DNA of 64,000 bases from Nocardioides sp. URHA0020 (GTDB lineage Bacteria > Actinomycetota > Actinomycetes > Propionibacteriales > Nocardioidaceae). Positions 16,726 to 26,400 of the stretch are shown piece after piece. Numbering within the stretch: the stretch's first letter is position 1; every line of letters starts with the position of its first letter. A model generated the notes under the pieces. The model had not been told where the DNA came from. It did no database searches and worked only from the letters and a program-made list of their open reading frames with translations. Position numbers and translations under genes: made by a program. Location of the stretch: contig NZ_KK211170.1 in the NCBI RefSeq assembly GCF_000620705.1, positions 194,836 to 258,835 on the forward strand. The letters run 5' to 3'.

Positions 16726-19700
16726 GGTTCGTCGTACGCCGCGCCTGGGTCCAGCGCCGGCTGCTGGCGGCGGTCGTCGTCCTGGTCGCGGTGGCCACGA
16801 GCCTGATGGGCTTCTACGTGCTGCTCGTCGGCGTGGCCGGCCCCCGAGCCTTCTCCGAGCAGGTCCAGCACTCCCAGCCCGGTGACCTCGACGTGACCGC
16901 GTACGTCGTGGGCGTCGAGGCCAGCGACCTGCCGGCCGCCCGCGACGCGGCCGGCGGCGTGGTCGGGCACGTCCTGGCACCCCTGCATCCCTCCCTGGTC
17001 AGCACCGCGACCTCCCAGATGCGGCAGATCGGCGAGTCCGGCCGGCTCGGCTACCTCGCCACCACCGACGCCCCCGGCGGCGCCGGCAGGTTGGTGTCCG
17101 GTCGCTGGCCGCGCGACCGTGGCGGGGCCGTCATCGAGGCGGTCGCGCCCGACGTCGCAGCCCGCACGCTGGACCTGCGCCCCGGCGACCGGGTCACGTT
17201 GGGTCCCGGCCCCGGGCTGGGCGAGAGCCGGCGTACGGCGACGGTCGTCATCGTCGGCACCTTCCGGGGCCTGCCCCGAGCGGCCGCGGAGAGCGACCCC
17301 CTCTCCGGGGCGGGAGCCGACCCGGCCTTCAGCACCGGCGGGACCACGGCGGCGACGTACGGCCCGTTCCTGGTCGACGGTGCCGCGTTCGTGACCACCG
17401 GCTTCGACGTCGCCGGACTACGGGTGGACGGTCACCCGGACCTGAGCTCCGCGGACGACCGCTCGATGCGGGAGGCGGTGACGTCGTTGGACGGCGCCTA
17501 CGGGCTGCTCTCGAAGCGGGTGGGCGCCGCGGCCGACATCACGCGCGTCGGCTCGGACCTGCCCGAGACGCTCGACCGGCTGCACACCCAGCAGGCCACC
17601 ACCCGCTCGGCGGTGCTCGTCGCCCTGCTGCTGGACACCATCCTCGGCCTCGCCGCGCTCGTGCTGGCCGGTCGGCTCCTCGCCGACACCCGGACCAGCG
17701 AGCGGGAGCTCCTGGTCGCCCTCGGCCTCGGCCGCGGACAGCAGCTGCGGGCAGCCCTGGCGGAGTCCGCGCTGCTGGCGACCGCGTCGGCGATCCTGGC
17801 GGTGCCCGCCGCCGCGCTGGCGTACGCCGCCACCACGCACCTGCCGAGCCTGAGGACCGCGCAGCTGGCTCAGGGACCGACCGTCACCTGGGGTCTCGTC
17901 GCCACGGTGCTCGTCGGGTGCGCGGCCCTCACCCTGGTGCTCGTCGGGTCGCCGCTGGTCGGCCAGGAGGGCGGTCGGCTCTCGGCGAAGCGACGCCGGT
18001 GGACCCGCTCCGGCATCGACGTGCTGCTGCTCCTGCTCGCGGTGCTCGCGTGGTGGCAGCTGCGTGCCGGGGCCGCCACGGCCGTGCCCGGGGACGCCGT
18101 GCTCGTGCTGGCGCCCGCCCTGTGCCTGGCGGCCGTCACGGCGGTCGCGGTGCGCGGCTTCCCACCGCTCTTCGCGCTGGCCGCAGGTGCCGGAGCCCGG
18201 TCCCGGTCGCTCCTTCCCCTGGCCCTCGACCCACCGGCGCTGCGGCTCGGCGCCGGCACCGCGCTGGTGCTGCTGGCCCTGGCGTCGGCCGCCGCGACCT
18301 TCGGCATCGCCGCGGGCTCGACCTGGCACCGCTCGCAGGTCGACCAGGCCGACCTGCGGGTCGGGGCGGACCTGTCGCTCGAGCTGGCCGCGCCACCCAC
18401 GGCCGAGGACGCGGCGACCGTCGTGCGGACCGCGGTCGAGGCCGGTCCGGACGCTCCCGGCTCGTTGGTGTCACTGGTGACCGCACGCCCGCTGGTCCTG
18501 GGTCGCTACCTCAACGGACGAGACGCGCCGCCCGCGCTGGTGGCGCTCGACATGAGGCACGCCGACCCCCTGCTCCGAGGACGCCTCGACGGCACGACGT
18601 GGGCCCGCGTGGGCAACCGGCTCGATCCGGGGCCGCCGGTCACCGGCGTCCCGCTGCCACCGCGCGGAGCCGGGATCACGCTGGTGGGAAGCGTGCGGCC
18701 GGGAGCGGACGTGTCGGCGATCCCGCGGGTGGTCGTGCAGGACGCCGCCGGGTTCCGGAGCACGTTGGAGGCCGGGCCGCTCCCGGTCGACGGGCGGTCA
18801 CACCTCCTGCGATGGTCGTCGCTGCCGACCGCGGGTCAGCGCATCGTCGCGGTGCAGCTCACGCTCACCGGCAGCGGGGGCGGCGTCGACCAGGTCTCGG
18901 CGGCAGCGCTGTCCGTGACGCTCCGAGTCCCCGGCCGGGGTGGCGCCGACGCCGACTGGCGGGCGCGTCCGCTCGGGACGGCGGGGACCGTCAAGGACGC
19001 GTCGGTCTCGGTGCGCCGAGACGGCGGAGCGACCGTCCTGACCACCAGCGCCCAGCTGGACCTCTCCTTCCTCCAGTACGAGGACGGGACGGTGCTCGCG
19101 ACCGCCTTCGACCCGCCGGCGGCGGTGCCGGTGGCGGTCTCCGAGGCGTTGGCCGACGCCACTGGCGTGCGGACCGGGGGCGACCTCGCCGCGACCGTCA
19201 GCGACAGTGCGCTGCTGCTCCACGTCGTCGAGATCGTCCCGACGGTGCCGTCGTCGCCGGGACGGCTCGCCGTGCTGGCCGACGTCGACACCGTCTCCCG
19301 GGCCCTGGTCGGCACCGGGCATCTCGAGCCCTCCGTCGACGCGTTCTGGGTCTCGAGCCCGTCGGCTCGGACGACGACCGCGCTGAGCGACCTCGACCTG
19401 GGTGGCGTGACCACCCGTGAGGACGTCCGCTCCGACCTCCTCCGGGGTCCGATGCAGGTGACCCTTCCGGTGGCGTACGCAACCGTGGCCGGGTCCGCCG
19501 TGCTGCTGCTCCTCGCGGGTGCCGCGCTCGTGGTGGGAGCTGACCGGCAGAGCCGGGCCGCCGAGGTGTCGCGCCTGCGCGCCCTCGGGCTCACTCGTCG
19601 GGGCGCTCGACGACTCGTCTTCGCGCAGCACGGCGTCCTCCTCGCCACCCTGGTGCTGGTCGGCGCGCTCATCGGTGGCGCGGCCGCGGTCGCGCTCGAC

Positions 19701-19883
19701 CGCCTCCTCGTGCGCTCCGACCAGGGCACGGCCCCGGTGCCGGCAGCGGTCCTGGCGTGGCCCTGGCGTGCGGAGCTCCTGCTGGTGGGCGGTCTGGTCG
19801 TCGCCTGCCTGCTGGTCGCCGCGCTGGCCGCGGTCTCGCAGGTCGGCGCCTCCGACACGGCGCAGCTGCGGGAGAGTGAGTGA
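16719..19883 (+). CDS. Large FtsX-like ABC permease protein (first of a pair)
   Basis: 1054 aa from GTG 16719. The N-terminal membrane segment (LLAAVVVLVAVATSLMGFYVLLV) is followed by a large extracytoplasmic domain (about 45-280), then three to four helices near 300-420 in the FtsX arrangement (LVALLLDTILGLAALVLAGRLL, then ERELLVALGLGRGQQL). A second helix group follows near 430-530, another extracytoplasmic domain, and a C-terminal FtsX triad from about 910 with SRLRALGLTRRGARRLVF. Two MacB/FtsX cores in one chain fit an export or lipid-handling ABC system. No ATPase gene is adjacent. It overlaps the next gene by GTGA. Confidence 0.85.
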   Translation: MLRFVVRRAWVQRRLLAAVVVLVAVATSLMGFYVLLVGVAGPRAFSEQVQHSQPGDLDVTAYVVGVEASDLPAARDAAGGVVGHVLAPLHPSLVSTATSQMRQIGESGRLGYLATTDAPGGAGRLVSGRWPRDRGGAVIEAVAPDVAARTLDLRPGDRVTLGPGPGLGESRRTATVVIVGTFRGLPRAAAESDPLSGAGADPAFSTGGTTAATYGPFLVDGAAFVTTGFDVAGLRVDGHPDLSSADDRSMREAVTSLDGAYGLLSKRVGAAADITRVGSDLPETLDRLHTQQATTRSAVLVALLLDTILGLAALVLAGRLLADTRTSERELLVALGLGRGQQLRAALAESALLATASAILAVPAAALAYAATTHLPSLRTAQLAQGPTVTWGLVATVLVGCAALTLVLVGSPLVGQEGGRLSAKRRRWTRSGIDVLLLLLAVLAWWQLRAGAATAVPGDAVLVLAPALCLAAVTAVAVRGFPPLFALAAGAGARSRSLLPLALDPPALRLGAGTALVLLALASAAATFGIAAGSTWHRSQVDQADLRVGADLSLELAAPPTAEDAATVVRTAVEAGPDAPGSLVSLVTARPLVLGRYLNGRDAPPALVALDMRHADPLLRGRLDGTTWARVGNRLDPGPPVTGVPLPPRGAGITLVGSVRPGADVSAIPRVVVQDAAGFRSTLEAGPLPVDGRSHLLRWSSLPTAGQRIVAVQLTLTGSGGGVDQVSAAALSVTLRVPGRGGADADWRARPLGTAGTVKDASVSVRRDGGATVLTTSAQLDLSFLQYEDGTVLATAFDPPAAVPVAVSEALADATGVRTGGDLAATVSDSALLLHVVEIVPTVPSSPGRLAVLADVDTVSRALVGTGHLEPSVDAFWVSSPSARTTTALSDLDLGGVTTREDVRSDLLRGPMQVTLPVAYATVAGSAVLLLLAGAALVVGADRQSRAAEVSRLRALGLTRRGARRLVFAQHGVLLATLVLVGALIGGAAAVALDRLLVRSDQGTAPVPAAVLAWPWRAELLLVGGLVVACLLVAALAAVSQVGASDTAQLRESE

Positions 19884-22588
19884 CGATGCGGACGCGACCC
19901 AGGCTGCACGCGCCGAGCATCGTGGGCCGGACGCGGGCCGACCCGGGGCCCCTGCTCCTGACGGCCCTGGTCGTGGCGGTGACGACGGCACTCCTCTCGG
20001 CAGCGAACCCGCTGCTGACGCGCACCTCGGACCGGGCGCTCGCCGACGCCGTACGCCGGACCGGCGAGCAGAGCGCCGTGGTCGGCACCTTCCCGCGCGC
20101 CGAGAACGACCACGGCACGCGCACGCGGGACCCGCGGGCGGTCGACCACCTGCAGGCGGCCGTCAACGGGGCGCAGCTGCTGCTGCCCGAGCGGATCGCC
20201 GCCGTGGTGCAGCCGGGCATCGCGAGCGTCTCGACCTCGGCCCTGCAGGTGCTCGGGGCCGGGCCGGGTCGCTACGTGACGCTGATCCACCTGGAGGGAC
20301 CATCGGGCGAGCCCCGCGTGAGCTACACCGCTGGCGGGCCGCCCCGGGCCACGGTGGGTGTCGATCGCGCGGCGATCGAGCTGGCCCCCGACGCGCCGCC
20401 GTGGCCGGTGCAGGTGGCCCTCTCGGAGGCGGCGGCCGCGGCACTCGGACTGGCGCCCGGTGACCGGATCTCGGCGAAGGACGAGCAGGGCCGCCCGGTC
20501 GAGGCCCGCGTGAGCGGGGTCTTCCGGGCGCGCGACACCGACGACCGTGCCTGGCGCACGAGCCCCCTCCTGCTGCACCCGGCCCGGTCCGTCGCCGCGG
20601 GTGCGCGCACCGCGGCGGCCGCCGCTCTCGTCTCCTCCGCGGCGCTGCCCGACCTCCAGCTCGCCGTGCCCGCCACGGACCTGACCACCCGCGTGCGTGC
20701 GACCCCCCGGGCGACGGCCCTGACGTGGTCGGACTCCCGGCAGCTCATCCGGGCCGTCGTGTCGCTGAAGACCTCTCCGGCGCCCGCCGGTGGGCCCGTC
20801 TGGGACAGCACCCTGGACCGGGTCGTGGAGGACGCGCGCACCCAGGTGGCCGCTGCTCGCGGCCAGGCCGACGTGCTGCTGCTGTCCGTGCTCGTCTGCG
20901 CCCTGCTGGTCCTCTGGCAGGCGGCCGACCTGCTCGTACGTCGTCGGGCGCACTCGCTGGTGCTGACCCGCGAGCGCGGGGGAACGCTGCTCGAGATCGC
21001 CGCCGAGCTCCTCGTCGAGTCCGCCGGGTGGGTGCTGGCCGGATCCGCCCTGGGACTGCTCGCCACCCGGCTCGCGCTGGGCCACGCCGCGTGGGGCTGG
21101 TGGGCGCTGGTCCCGCTGCTCGCCGCGGTGGTGGCAGCGGTCCACGGGGCGGCCCTCGCGTCGCGCTCCACCGACCCTCGCCGGTCGCCGGCCAACCGCA
21201 CCGCTCGACGTGTCGAGGCCAGGCTGCGACGGCTGCGCCGCGTCGCCTACGTGGGCGCCGTGGTGGGCGGCGCCGTGCTCTCCCTCGTCGCGCTGCGCCA
21301 GCGGGGGGTGCTCGATGCGGCTGGCGGAGGTGGCGACCCGACGGCCGCCAGCGCGCCCGTGTGGTGGGCCGTCGCGGGTGCCCTGCTCGTCGTCGCCGCC
21401 TTCCCGACGGTGGCCGACCTGCTCCTCGGCTCGACCCGCCGGGCCTCCGGCGGCGTCGCGTTCTTCGCCGCGTCCCGGGTGCGCGAGACGGGCGCCCGGG
21501 CGCTCCCGCTGCTCGTCGTGACAGTGACGGTCGCGCAGCTCACCTTCGCCGTCGCGCTGACGAGCACCGAGCAGCGCGGTCAGGCCGCCGGCGCCCTCCT
21601 CAGCGTGGGTGGCGATGCCCGGGCGACGGTCCCCTCCGGGGTCCCCGCGACCGAGCTGGCGCGCAGGGTGGCGGCAGCGCCGGGGGTCCGGTCCGCGGTG
21701 GCGGCCCGGGTGGACGACGGCGTGCAGGTCTCCTCGTTAGCGACCGCGGACGAGGTGCAGCTGGTGGTGGTCGACGCCGTCGCCTACGAGCGGCTGCTGG
21801 CGCGCAGCGCACTGCCCGACGCACCACAGCTCGATCGGCTGGCCGGCCGGGGCGACGGCGTACCGGTCCTGCTGCTCGGTGGGGCCCGCGGCCTGCGGGA
21901 CGGTCTGTCGATCCAGGTCGCCGACGACCAGTCGGTGTCGCTGAGCGTCGTGGGCACCGCTCCGCGCGTGCAGGACACCGTCGACCCGGTGCTCGTGGTC
22001 GACGCGCGCACGTACGCCCGCGCCGGGGGAGTGACGACCCCCAACACGATCTGGGCGGTCGGGCCCGGCGCCGCCGCAGCCGTCCGCGCCTCGGCGGGTC
22101 CGGCCGGCGAGGTGCTGCTCTACTCCGATGCGGTGGCTGCGCGCCGCGACGCGCCACTCGCCTCCGGCCTGGTGCGGCTCGCCCTGGCGTCGTCGACGCT
22201 CCTGCTGCTCTTCGCGGTGCTGGGAGTGGCGATGGGGGCCTCGGCGGAAGCCGTCGCGCGGGGGGTGTCGCTGGGCCGCCTGCGATCCCTGGGCCTGCGT
22301 GACGACCAGCTGTGGCGCGTCCTGGCGGGTGAGCTCGTGGCACCGGTCCTGGTCGGGGGGCTCGGGGGCCTGCTCCTCGGTGCGGGGGCCGCGTGGGCGA
22401 TGTTCGGCCACCTGTCGCTGGAACGGATCACCGGTCAGGTGAGCCCGCCCGACGTCAGCGTGCCGTGGTGGGCGTTGCTCAGCGGGGTCGTCCTCGTCGC
22501 GGCCGTGCTGGTGCTCGCCCACGTCGAGTGGACCCGGCTGCGTCGGGTCTCCCTCGGGGCGCTCCTGCGCGGGGGCCGTCCGCAGTAG
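19880..22588 (+). CDS. Large FtsX-like ABC permease protein (second of a pair)
   Basis: 902 aa from GTG 19880, overlapping the preceding stop. Same plan as its neighbour: N-terminal helix (PLLLTALVVAVTTALLSAA), extracytoplasmic domain, FtsX helices near 330-430 (VLLLSVLVCALLVLWQAADLL, HSLVLTRERGGTLLEI), a second group near 460-570, and a C-terminal triad with GVSLGRLRSLGLRDDQLWRVL and a final helix (ALLSGVVLVAAVLVLAHVEW). The pair probably forms a heterodimeric permease that needs an ATPase encoded elsewhere. The substrate is unknown. Confidence 0.85.
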   Translation: MTMRTRPRLHAPSIVGRTRADPGPLLLTALVVAVTTALLSAANPLLTRTSDRALADAVRRTGEQSAVVGTFPRAENDHGTRTRDPRAVDHLQAAVNGAQLLLPERIAAVVQPGIASVSTSALQVLGAGPGRYVTLIHLEGPSGEPRVSYTAGGPPRATVGVDRAAIELAPDAPPWPVQVALSEAAAAALGLAPGDRISAKDEQGRPVEARVSGVFRARDTDDRAWRTSPLLLHPARSVAAGARTAAAAALVSSAALPDLQLAVPATDLTTRVRATPRATALTWSDSRQLIRAVVSLKTSPAPAGGPVWDSTLDRVVEDARTQVAAARGQADVLLLSVLVCALLVLWQAADLLVRRRAHSLVLTRERGGTLLEIAAELLVESAGWVLAGSALGLLATRLALGHAAWGWWALVPLLAAVVAAVHGAALASRSTDPRRSPANRTARRVEARLRRLRRVAYVGAVVGGAVLSLVALRQRGVLDAAGGGGDPTAASAPVWWAVAGALLVVAAFPTVADLLLGSTRRASGGVAFFAASRVRETGARALPLLVVTVTVAQLTFAVALTSTEQRGQAAGALLSVGGDARATVPSGVPATELARRVAAAPGVRSAVAARVDDGVQVSSLATADEVQLVVVDAVAYERLLARSALPDAPQLDRLAGRGDGVPVLLLGGARGLRDGLSIQVADDQSVSLSVVGTAPRVQDTVDPVLVVDARTYARAGGVTTPNTIWAVGPGAAAAVRASAGPAGEVLLYSDAVAARRDAPLASGLVRLALASSTLLLLFAVLGVAMGASAEAVARGVSLGRLRSLGLRDDQLWRVLAGELVAPVLVGGLGGLLLGAGAAWAMFGHLSLERITGQVSPPDVSVPWWALLSGVVLVAAVLVLAHVEWTRLRRVSLGALLRGGRPQ

Positions 22589-22604
22589 CGGGCCGGCTCG
22601 GCGC

Positions 22605-23402
22605 TCAGCGCGGCGGCTGGCAGCGCGGGCACCAGTAGGCGACCCGGGCTCGCCCCGGCTCGCCCAGCTCGGCGTGCTCGATCGGGGTCTGGCAGCGCAG
22701 GCAGCGCTGGTGCAGGCGCCCGTAGACCCAGAGGCTGCGGCCGCGGCGCTTGTCGCCGGTGGTGCAGATCTGCGGCTGCTGGCGGTTCTGGTCGAGCATG
22801 GAGCGGGCCAGCCGGACCATCCGGAGCGGGTCGGCGACCCTCCCGACCGGCGTCCGCGGGTCGTAGCCGGTGAGGAAGCACAGCTCGGTGCGGTAGATCG
22901 TGCCGATGCCGGCCAGGTTGCGCTGGTCCAGCAGCGCCTCGCCGAGCGGCCGGTCCGGGTCGGCGAGGAGACGGCGTACGGCCTCCTGCTCGTCCCAGTC
23001 GGGCCCGAGCAGGTCGGGGCCGAGGTGGCCGACCACGTCGTCCTCGCGCTCGCGGGCGACCAGCTCGACCAGACCGAGCTGGAAGCCCACCGCTGTCCGC
23101 TCGGAGGTGCCGAGCACGACGCGCACCAGGTGCTCGGGCTTGCCCCAGCGCTCCGCCGGTCCGAAGACCCGCCAGGAGCCCTCCATCTTGAGGTGGGTGT
23201 GCAGCGTCCAGGAGCCGGCATCGGCGGCGTCGATGCGGGTCAGCAGGTGCTTGCCCCGCGACACCGTCTCGACGACCGTCGCGCCGGTCAGGTCGACGGT
23301 GGCGATGGCCGGCACCCGGAAGTCGGTGCGGGTCAGCCGCCGACCCGACAGGCCGCGGTGCAGACGTTGCGCCGTGCGCCAGACCGCGTCGCCCTCAGGC
23401 AC
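22605..23402 (-). CDS. nei: Endonuclease VIII-type DNA glycosylase Nei2
   Basis: 265 aa from ATG 23400-23402. It starts MPEGD, giving the catalytic Pro2 nucleophile and Glu3 of the Fpg/Nei family. SRGKHLLTRID and LHTHLKMEGSW follow, then the helix-two-turn-helix DALLDQRN-type segment (GEALLDQRNLAGIGTIYRTEL) and a C-terminal zinc finger (CLRCQTPI then YWCPRC). It removes oxidised pyrimidines and cuts the abasic site. The start overlaps the lhr stop by 8 nt, so helicase and glycosylase are translationally coupled, as in the mycobacterial Nei2-Lhr pair. Confidence 0.94.
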   Translation of the reverse strand: MPEGDAVWRTAQRLHRGLSGRRLTRTDFRVPAIATVDLTGATVVETVSRGKHLLTRIDAADAGSWTLHTHLKMEGSWRVFGPAERWGKPEHLVRVVLGTSERTAVGFQLGLVELVAREREDDVVGHLGPDLLGPDWDEQEAVRRLLADPDRPLGEALLDQRNLAGIGTIYRTELCFLTGYDPRTPVGRVADPLRMVRLARSMLDQNRQQPQICTTGDKRRGRSLWVYGRLHQRCLRCQTPIEHAELGEPGRARVAYWCPRCQPPR

Positions 23403-26400
23403 CGGCCGACCTCAGCCGCAGCCCCTTGGGGGTGGCCACGAAGCCGGCAGCCTGGAGGGCGTTGCGCAGCGGGGTCGACCCGGAGCCGAGCAGCTGCTCG
23501 CCGTCGACCTTCTCGACGGTGAGCCGGCCGAGCGAGCCGCGGCGTACGGCGTCCGCGAGGGCGGCCGCCGCGGGCGTCAGCAGGTCGACGTCGTCGCTCC
23601 AGGTCAGCAGGGTCCGACCGCCGCGCTCGACGTACAGGGTCAGCACGCCGTCGACGAGCACCACGATCGCGCCCGCCTTGCGGCCGGGGCGGTGACCGCC
23701 GCCGTCGGCGTTCTGCGGCCAGGGGAGGGCGGCGCCGTACGGGTTGGCGGGGTCGGTGGCCGCGAGGGCGACGGCGACCGGCTTGGCGTCGGCCGGGAGC
23801 TCGCTGAAGGTGCGCAGCCGGTCGACCGCACCGGCCGTGCCGAACTGGGCCGCGCCGAGCCCGTCGACGAAGTAGCCGCGCCGGCAGCGACCGGAGTCCT
23901 CGAACGCGGACAGCACCTTGTAGACCGCGGCGAACCCGCCGGCGACGCGCTCGCTCACGACGGCGCCGCGGATCACGACGCCGTGGCGGTCGAGCAGGCG
24001 CTCGGCCGTGGCGTGCGCGCGCCGGGTGGGGTCGGTGTCGAGCTCGGGCAGCAGCGCCCACCGGCCGGCCGTCTCGGGCGGGCCTGTGCGTGCGGGCATC
24101 CGGCCGCGGCCGCCGGTGGTGCTCGACATCCGCACCCGCGGCGGCGGCCGGCGGCTGCGGTGGGCGGGCGTGCCGCCCCGGGTCAGGGCCCGCAGCGGCG
24201 TCAGGGTGTCGTTGCTGATCCGGCCGGCCCACACCAGCTCCCACAGCGCGGCCGAGAGCGCAGCGTCGTCGGTCGACCCGACGGCGTCGGAGAGCTGGCG
24301 GAAGAACCACGCGCCGCCGGGCGCCAGCGCGTCCAGGACGGCCTGGTGCAGCTCCGCGTGCTCGAAGGGCTGGTGGTCGGGCAGCGTGAGCGGCGCCTGG
24401 TCGGCGAGGTGCAGCGACACCCAGCCGTCGGCGCCGGGCAGGGCGGCGTGGCCGGCCCAGATCACCTCGCCGGAGGCGGTCAGCTCGTCGAGGTACGACG
24501 ACTCGTAGTCGCGCACCCGGGCGCCCAGGACCAGGGGCTCGAGGGCGGAGGCGGGTACGGCGCAGCCGGCGAGCTGGTCGATGACGCTCAGCACGCCGTC
24601 GACCCCGCGCAGGCGGCCCCCGATGTGCTGCCACCCGGCCAGGAAGCGCCCGAGCGCCTCGGGCTGCACCGGCTCGATCTCGTGCCGCAGCTTGGCCAGC
24701 GAGCGCCGGCGCAGCTTGCGCAGCACCTCGGCGTCGCACCACTCCGTGCCGGAGCCGGACGGGCGGAACTCGCCGTCGAGCACCCGGCCCTGAGCCGCGA
24801 GCCGCTGCAGGGTGTGGCGCACGACGGCGGCACCGAGGCCCAGCCGGCTGGCGACCTCGTCGGTCGTAAACGGTCCGTGGGTGCGGGCGTGGCGGGCCAC
24901 CAGGTCGGCCAGCGGGTCCTCCACCGGCTCGGCGAAGACGTCGGGGGTGCCGGGTGGGACGGGGACCCCCAGCCCGTCGCGCAGTCGGCCGACGTCCTCG
25001 ACGGCGACCCACCGCGGCTCGCCGGCCATCCGGGTCTCGACGATGCGTCGGCTCTGGGTCAGCGCGGCGAGCCAGCCCGACGTGTCGGCACCGTCGACCG
25101 AGCGCGCCACGACCTCGGCGGTGGTGAGCGGGCCGAGCAGGCGCAGCAGGTCGGCGACGCCCTCGGCGTCGCGGGCGCGTCGGTCGGGCGCCAGCCGTTG
25201 GAGCTCGGCCTCCACCTCGGCGAGCACGTCGGGATCGAGCAGCTCGCGCAGCTCGGCGCGGCCGAGCAGCTCGGCCAGCAGGCCCTGGTCGAGGGCGAGC
25301 GCGGCGGCCCGGCGCTCGGCGATGGGGGAGTCGCCCTCGTACATGAACTGGGCGACGTACCCGAAGAGCAGCGTGCGGGCGAACGGCGACGGCTGGTGGG
25401 TCGCCACGTCGACGACCTGCACCTCGCGGCGGTCGATGCCGCGCATCAGGGCCGTCAACGACGGCAGGTCGTAGACGTCCTGGAGGCACTCGCGGACGGC
25501 CTCGAGGACGATCGGGAAGGAGGGGTACTGGACGGCGACCTCGAGCAGCGCCGCCGAGCGCTGGCGCTGCTGCCACAGCGGCGAGCGGCGGCCGGGGTCG
25601 CGCCGCGGGAGCAGCAGCGCCCGGGCGGCGCACTCGCGGAAGCGGGAGGCGAAGAGCGACGAGCCGCCGACCTCCTGGGTCACCAGCGCGTCGATCTCGT
25701 CGGGCTCGAAGACGATCACGTCGCCCGCCGGTGGCTCGGCATCGGTGTCGGGGATGCGGATCACGATGCCGTCGTCGGAGGCCACCGCCTGGCCGTCGAC
25801 GCCGTACCTCTCGCGCAGCCGGGCGTTGATGGCGAGCGCCCAGGGCGCGTGCACCGGGACGCCGTACGGCGAGTGCACGACCAGTCGCCAGTCGCCCAGC
25901 TCGTCGCGGAAGCGCTCGACCAGGAGCGTCTGGTCGGTGGGCAGCAGGTTGGTCGCCTCGAGCTGCTCGTGCAGGTAGCCGACCAGGTTGGCCGCGGCGT
26001 ACTCGTCGAGCCCGTCCACGCGGGCCCGCTCCTCGGCCCGTTCGCGCGGCAGCGCGCCGAGCTCGCGGGTGAAGGCGCCGATCGCCCGTCCCAGCTCGGC
26101 CGGGCGGCCCAGGGTGTCGCCCTTCCAGAAGGGCAGTCGTCCGGGGATGCCGGGCGCGGGGGTCACCAGCACCCGGTCGTGGGTGATGTCCTCGATCCGC
26201 CAGCTGGTGGCGCCGAGCGCGAAGATGTCGCCGACGCGGGACTCGTAGACCATCTCCTCGTCGAGCTCGCCAACCCTGCGCCCCGGCCCCTCGCCGCCGA
26301 CCAGGAAGACCCCGAAGAGACCGCGGTCGGGGATGGTGCCGCCACTGGTGACCGCCAGCCGCTGCGACCCGGGCCGGCCGGTCAGGATGCCGGTGACGCG

